A stretch of 64,000 nucleotides of DNA from Onchidella celtica (Eukaryota > Mollusca > Gastropoda > Systellommatophora > Onchidiidae): assembly GCA_963931925.1 (NCBI GenBank), contig OZ007583.1, positions 11,485,276 through 11,549,275 of the forward strand, read 5' to 3'. Shown piece after piece: positions 61,401 through 64,000 of this stretch. Within the stretch, counting starts at the first letter, position 1. The number at the start of each line of letters is the position of its first letter. The translations under genes were made by a program, and so were the position numbers. The notes under the pieces were generated by a model, which saw nothing but the letters and a program-made list of their open reading frames with translations, made no database searches and was not told the origin of the DNA.

Positions 61401-62934
61401 TTAATAAGAATATTATGACTCTAAAGCCGCCTACAGAATAAAAAGGGAAGTAACTTTCTGAATATGAAGAAATCTGGCTGCTTTTCACTCTACTCTGTAC
61501 GACTGACAAAACAATGATCTAATAATGAAAGACTAACTGAGAAGACTTGATGATGAGGACTACACTTTGTTCCAAAAACCAGTGTTTCTACAAATTTGTA
61601 GACAGTTCTAGAAAAAACTCTTATACAAGAAAATAAATTTATATTTTAACCCCTTCACTGCACTGTGGACTATATGTCCTAGAGACAATAGTGCAAGTGC
61701 CCTGTGGACCTACACAGTACATCCTTAAATCGACACCAACAGTGCACTGTTTAGCATTATGCCGGACAAAAATATCTGGCAAAGAAAGGGGTTAAAATTC
61801 ATTATACATGTACACATGCATACACACTAAAAAAGGGTGTTATGAGTTAGATTATGAGGTTTGGATACAGCACGCTTATTCACCAATAACAGATAAACAT
61901 AGTCAAATTTCTGCCAAACCTAGGCAGAAATGTACAGATGTAACTAAAACCATTCAAAAGGAATTCTAAGAACTTTCGCATGGCGTCATGACATACAAAG
62001 ACAGTGACTGCATAAATGATGCAGCTTCTTTCTTCCTTTGAGAATTTGGAAAATTTTTCATCAGATGGAAAGGACCATTAGGCTTCATTAGCCAAAGTTG
62101 CAATTCCAGGAATAGATCTCAATTACACAATTAGCCTGTGAAATTTCCAAAACAAAGTTTGAGGTCACAAGATTGCTCAACCTTGCCAAAACTAAGAAAG
62201 CATTCTACAGCAACTCTTGGTATGCTTCGGTCTCATAAGGAGTTTCACATGAGCCATCCTGGTATACACACAATGCTTCGTGTTGGCTTTACAAATGGCA
62301 AACTAATATTAAGAGACTCTACTAATGTTATTTTACCTCTGTGGGCAACTGACCAGTGAGCTTCACGCGTAAAGTTGCAATGCCCTCCTTCTGAAATTTC
62401 TCTCGTTCATCCAGTTTGCTGAGAGCGTGAAGACGTAACTCCTCCAGACCCTCTGCAATTTCATCTCGGGAGAACCTCAGTTCCTCACTGTACTGAATGA
62501 TCATTTCCTTGAAAGGCACAACATAATTTTATGATCATAATGTAATTCCTCTGTTTATTACTGACATTTCACATAATAAAAAATTAAAACATTAAGCAGT
62601 GCTGGTAAGAAATGATTATTGAGTAAAAATAAGGTTTAAAAGAGCAAATGTTGTAAAATCATTACAGATTATTTTCCAGTAATTGTGTGAATATTCGAAG
62701 CTGAAGTACTGCCGGCGTTGATGATATCAATAAAGTCTTTAAAAATTTTTTTAAAAATCACATTATACATTATTGGTCAGACACTCACAGACTAATTAAT
62801 TATGGAAATACCTCAGGGACTATGCCTCTCTCTTTATCCTCTGTAGTGAATGGAGGGAGCCATAGTTTAATCTTCTCAGCATTCAGACGATCTCTCAGTT
62901 TCTTGAGAAGAAGATCTCTGCTGATAATTTCCAT
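45487..62934 (-). CDS. NUB1: NEDD8 ultimate buster 1 (NUB1), complete, 16 coding exons
   Basis: Minus-strand exons in order: 62812-62934, 62337-62507, 61173-61340, 60441-60567, 58333-58406, 56896-57002, 55813-55922, 54911-54987, 53891-53998, 52631-52682, 51861-51961, 50882-50970, 49736-49841, 48185-48268, 46235-46421, 45487-45674. All borders are GT-AG and the phases close exactly, giving 623 aa (human NUB1 is about 600-615). Residues 12-30 match the family N-terminus (KLWLPPFT against QLWKPPYT). A ubiquitin-like domain lies at about 105-165, a helical middle region at about 220-360, and three UBA domains at about 373-406, 437-471 and 500-537. Known: NUB1 binds NEDD8 and FAT10 and delivers them and their conjugates to the 26S proteasome, lowering NEDD8 conjugation. 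The ATG sits directly after an acceptor, so the 5' UTR is in an upstream exon. The gene is convergent with CSRNP. Confidence 0.96.
45940..46187 (+). mobile_element. MITE family A, copy 4 (NUB1 last intron)
   Basis: The left end is TTGTCACCATTTCCTAAGAC; the right end is TACAGTTTTAGAGAACGGTG. It ends 48 bases from the donor of NUB1 exon 15 and fills about half of that intron. Orientation is opposite to NUB1. Confidence 0.8.
47344..47593 (+). mobile_element. MITE family A, copy 5
   Basis: The left end is TTGTCACTTTTCCCTGAAGC; the right end is TGCAGTTTCGGGGAAGAGTG. In the NUB1 intron between exons 14 and 15, about 200 bp from family C copy 2. Confidence 0.78.
47797..48161. mobile_element. MITE family C, copy 2
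   Basis: Ends ACCGTCACTGCTCTACACTA and the inverse CGTAGAGCAGTGACGATATG, about 365 bp, longer than copy 1. It ends 24 bases from the donor of NUB1 exon 14. An inner segment CTGAACAGTGAACACAACTC is shared with 53590-53640. Confidence 0.78.
48185..49841 (-). CDS. NUB1: NUB1 exons 13-14: UBA domain 2 and following linker
   Basis: Exon 13 (49736-49841) encodes YDSLIDMDFPPGAAAEALRQ then NNNISLAIE, the second UBA, in which the usual MGF is MDF. Exon 14 (48185-48268) continues IINTKPELLNLPDPEQKK and leads to UBA3. In human NUB1 the equivalent UBA2 is present in the long (NUB1L) isoform and is needed for FAT10 binding. Exon 13 begins in phase 2, so skipping it alone would keep the frame only if the neighbouring phases matched, which they do not. 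Confidence 0.93.
50150..50345 (-). repeat. Fragment of a LINE-type C-terminal zinc-finger tail
   Basis: One minus-strand frame reads KCAICGSQFRAQAGLFSHL, a C-X2-C...H finger like those that close many mollusc and echinoderm LINE proteins. It then shifts frame and continues CRPGEDELMIIIDNNGQ to a stop. No reverse transcriptase lies upstream, so it is a decayed 3' remnant. In the NUB1 intron between exons 12 and 13. Confidence 0.4.
51861..51961 (-). CDS. NUB1: NUB1 exon 11: UBA domain 1
   Basis: This exon encodes MLMGFTEREARLGLRAKHG followed by NISQAVEYIMENKQ, a textbook UBA with the MGF loop and the closing AxxxI helix. It aligns with human NUB1 LGFTAQEARLGLRACDGN. The domain is contained almost entirely in one exon (phase 1 in, phase 0 out). 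Confidence 0.95.
53527..53660. repeat. Fragment related to MITE family C
   Basis: The segment GCTGAACAGTGAACACAACTC and the following TGTATTTTCTCTTTC match the interior of family C copy 2. No family C ends were recognised here, so this is a fragment or a shared inner module. In the NUB1 intron between exons 9 and 10. Confidence 0.5.
54725..54897 (+). repeat. 55-bp minisatellite beside NUB1 exon 8
   Basis: Two near-identical 55-bp units start at 54781 and 54836 (TCAATGTTTATCCCAAAGTT...), preceded by a diverged unit from about 54725 and weaker relatives back to about 54550 (CTCAAATGTCA motifs). The array stops about 13 bases from the exon 8 boundary at 54911. Confidence 0.85.
55955..56210 (+). 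mobile_element. MITE family B, copy 3
   Basis: It contains TGAAGAGTTGTGTAAAATCA and GAGAGAACCACTTCCATGAC in common with copy 2, with ends CATACTGCTGTATG and GGCATACAACAATAT in inverse relation. In the NUB1 intron between exons 6 and 7, beginning about 30 bases upstream of exon 7. Confidence 0.75.
56505..56746 (-). mobile_element. MITE family A, copy 6
   Basis: The left end is CATCACCATTCTCTAAAACTG; the right end is TACAGTCTTAGGGAACAGTG. Same sense as copy 3 and as NUB1. It lies in the intron between exons 6 and 7, 150 bases after the exon 6 donor. Confidence 0.8.
57354..58124. mobile_element. TTAA-flanked piggyBac-like non-autonomous element, 771 bp
   Basis: Flanked by TTAA at 57350-57353 and 58125-58128. 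Ends are CCCTTTGAACCCTGA and the inverse TCAGGTTCAAAGGG. TTAA target and CCC-start ends suit piggyBac-like elements (Kolobok also uses TTAA). The body holds a 19-base C run (57521-57539), a segment resembling a SINE tail, and two TTTTGCGGGATCTC repeats near 58056 and 58099. In the NUB1 intron between exons 5 and 6. Confidence 0.78.
58458..58508. repeat. Perfect palindrome near NUB1 exon 5
   Basis: Arms ACTATAGTCGCGAG (58458-58471) and CTCGCGACTATAGT (58495-58508) pair perfectly over 14 bp around a 23-base loop, whose first 12 bases GGTCAGCTGACC are themselves palindromic. In the transcript the hairpin would sit 52-102 bases upstream of exon 5. Confidence 0.85.
59287..59919. mobile_element. 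Harbinger-like MITE, 633 bp, TAA duplication
   Basis: Long inverted ends of over 35 bp begin AGGCCTGTTTACACTGGTAG and are matched in reverse at the right. TAA flanks both sides (59284-59286 and 59920-59922), the TWA-type target of PIF/Harbinger. Subterminal GTTTACACT and TTCCGATTTC motifs recur inside. It has no coding capacity. In the NUB1 intron between exons 4 and 5. Confidence 0.75.
60076..60325 (-). mobile_element. MITE family B, copy 4
   Basis: Reverse orientation: starts near ATATCAAGGGGTCTTTGCC and shares GTCATGAAAGTGGTTCTCTC with the inverse of copies 2 and 3. In the NUB1 intron between exons 4 and 5, close to the Harbinger-like element. Confidence 0.75.
60441..61340 (-). CDS. NUB1: NUB1 exons 3-4: ubiquitin-like domain
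   Basis: Exon 3 (61173-61340) encodes the start of the UBL fold through LICRGKVVNDKKLL and TEQGMA. Exon 4 (60441-60567) supplies the last strand (NELMAMVM) and then a charged linker. The order matches human NUB1, where this domain recruits the conjugate to the proteasome subunit S5a/Rpn10. Exon 4 ends in phase 1. Its acceptor is followed upstream, within about 25 bases, by a 32-bp minisatellite. Confidence 0.92.
60591..60843 (+). repeat. Roughly 32-bp minisatellite upstream of NUB1 exon 4
   Basis: Eight degenerate units of 28-34 bp begin around GTGTGACAAATGACA. Two unit types alternate, one with CAGCAACAGAAAT and one with CAACAACCAAAAAGC, suggesting growth by duplicating a dimer of about 65 bp. 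The array starts 24 bases from the exon 4 acceptor side (60567). Confidence 0.85.
61650..61791. mobile_element. Tiny TTAA-flanked element, 142 bp
   Basis: Flanked by TTAA (61646-61649 and 61792-61795). Ends are CCCCTTCACTGCACTG and GCAAAGAAAGGGG, short and imperfect inverted repeats. GTGGAC and GTGCACTG-type subrepeats fill the body. In the NUB1 intron between exons 2 and 3. Consistent with a minimal piggyBac-like MITE. Confidence 0.6.
62337..62934 (-). CDS. NUB1: NUB1 exons 1-2: N-terminal region
   Basis: Exon 1 (62812-62934, 41 codons) begins MEIISRDLLLKK; exon 2 (62337-62507, 57 codons) ends in IATLRVKLTGQLPTE. Both are phase 0. The 11 residues before the conserved LRDRLNAEKIKLW stretch equal in number those of human NUB1, which supports this ATG, although it lies exactly at the acceptor (gtcag|ATG) and an upstream coding exon cannot be strictly excluded. 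Residues 42-80 are predicted helical by eye (charged, heptad-like). Confidence 0.9.
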
Positions 62935-64000
62935 CTGACAAATGAAAGAAAAAGAGAACAGTTTTAAATAAAGATGTCCCCACATACTAGTTGAACAATG
63001 AATCATTTAGAAACTGCATTGTTCTATCTTATCTTATTATTAAAAAAAATAGCGGCGGGAGTAATTCATTGTGGTTTGATTTTTGCCCTTTCTTTGCTCG
63101 ACGCTAGAGCCTGAATTACAGTTTCAAAAATTGTAAAATTAATTTTCTTAAGTATCAACTAATCCATTCCAATCGCTTTTGTATTGACCGATTGTGTTTA
63201 TTCAAGTTTCAGATATTTTTAAATATAAAGTTGTAAAAATGTAAAATACATTGATCTTTGTTTGGGCTACCACACCGGAAACGATGTGTTAATATGCGTT
63301 CAATTCGATGTGCCCAATTTCCCACCAGAAATAAGTGCGTAGTTCTCTGGTGTGTAGAATGTGAAGCTTTCTCGACCAAAAAGAAAGAGAGAACGATGGG
63401 TTCACAGATTTGTCCCGCATAATGCCGGGAACCTTAGCTTATCTAGTTTTAAAGAAAAAAATTATTTAGGCATGAGGGTCAACCTATTTCCAAGTTTTTT
63501 TGGGGGGCCAAATGCTTGTATCAGAAACTGAAAGTATGTACTTCATTGTAATTAATCAGCAAAATGAACTTCCATTGCGACTTCACATGAAACATAACAC
63601 TAACCCGACCATCCTAAGTCAAATTTTATTTGAAAAACAAAACACTGCTGTCAGGACGAATGCTATTTTGATGAAGAAATGCTGAGGGATACATTATATT
63701 TGATTGGATTGGTTAAATACTTCCTTACTATTCAGTGGTGTGCAGAAGAGGAGGCCGAGGGGGCCATGGCCCTGAGCATCCATTTTACGTGCCGCCGCAT
63801 GTCTAGACCCACACTTACACACACAAACAGATAGAGAGAAAGAAAGACTGACAGACAGAACAAACAAAAATGAACTAAACTTCCATAAAAAAGTGACAAA
63901 ACAAAACAAAACATGACAAAAAACTGAAGCAGAAGACCATCAAAATATTTTTATATTTCAAAGAACAGTAAACACAGGATATACATACATCTAAATATTG
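62935..64000 (-). promoter_or_regulatory. Probable NUB1 5' UTR intron and promoter region
   Basis: NUB1 exon 1 opens right after an acceptor (62935-62936), so an untranslated exon must lie at a higher coordinate. A CCGGAA (ETS-type) site at about 63273 is the sort of element common in housekeeping promoters, but no donor or start could be fixed. It may lie past the window edge. Confidence 0.25.

Overview
This window looks like a stretch of invertebrate animal nuclear genome. Two multi-exon genes with canonical GT-AG introns of 0.1 to 4.6 kb sit in AT-rich DNA crowded with short DNA transposons, simple repeats and one LINE. Both genes are bilaterian families. The repeat style (many MITEs, poly-C tracts, an RTE-like LINE with a terminal zinc finger) suggests a mollusc or another lophotrochozoan; that placement is inference and not proven by the sequence.

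Layout. Positions 1 to 12,858 are 5' flank, with five hAT-like elements packed into 0.66 to 3.8 kb and no gene I can support. Positions 12,859 to 22,831 (+) hold a complete three-coding-exon CSRNP/AXUD1 gene, a nuclear cysteine/serine-rich transcriptional regulator of 1,178 aa. Positions 22,832 to about 45,487 form a tail-to-tail interval: the CSRNP 3' region, a long stretch without recognised genes, a 200-base assembly gap (33,158-33,357), a foldback-like DNA element split by a nearly intact LINE (36,487-40,431, minus), and a possible solo LTR. Positions 45,487 to 62,934 (-) hold a complete 16-coding-exon NUB1 (NEDD8 ultimate buster 1) gene of 623 aa with a UBL and three UBA domains. All exon phases were checked by hand and join without a break. 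Positions 62,935 to 64,000 would carry the NUB1 5' untranslated exon and promoter, which I could not fix.

The two genes act in different processes (transcription; NEDD8/ubiquitin-proteasome turnover) and are convergent neighbours with no sign of joint regulation. The more unusual content is the repeat landscape. Three MITE families (called A, B and C here) occur 6, 4 and 2-3 times. Two TTAA-flanked piggyBac-like elements and a TAA-flanked Harbinger-like element lie in NUB1 introns. Two minisatellites and several MITEs lie within a few tens of bases of NUB1 splice sites. A perfect 14-bp-arm palindrome lies just upstream of one NUB1 exon. I found no prokaryote-like operon, CRISPR array, tRNA or rRNA gene.
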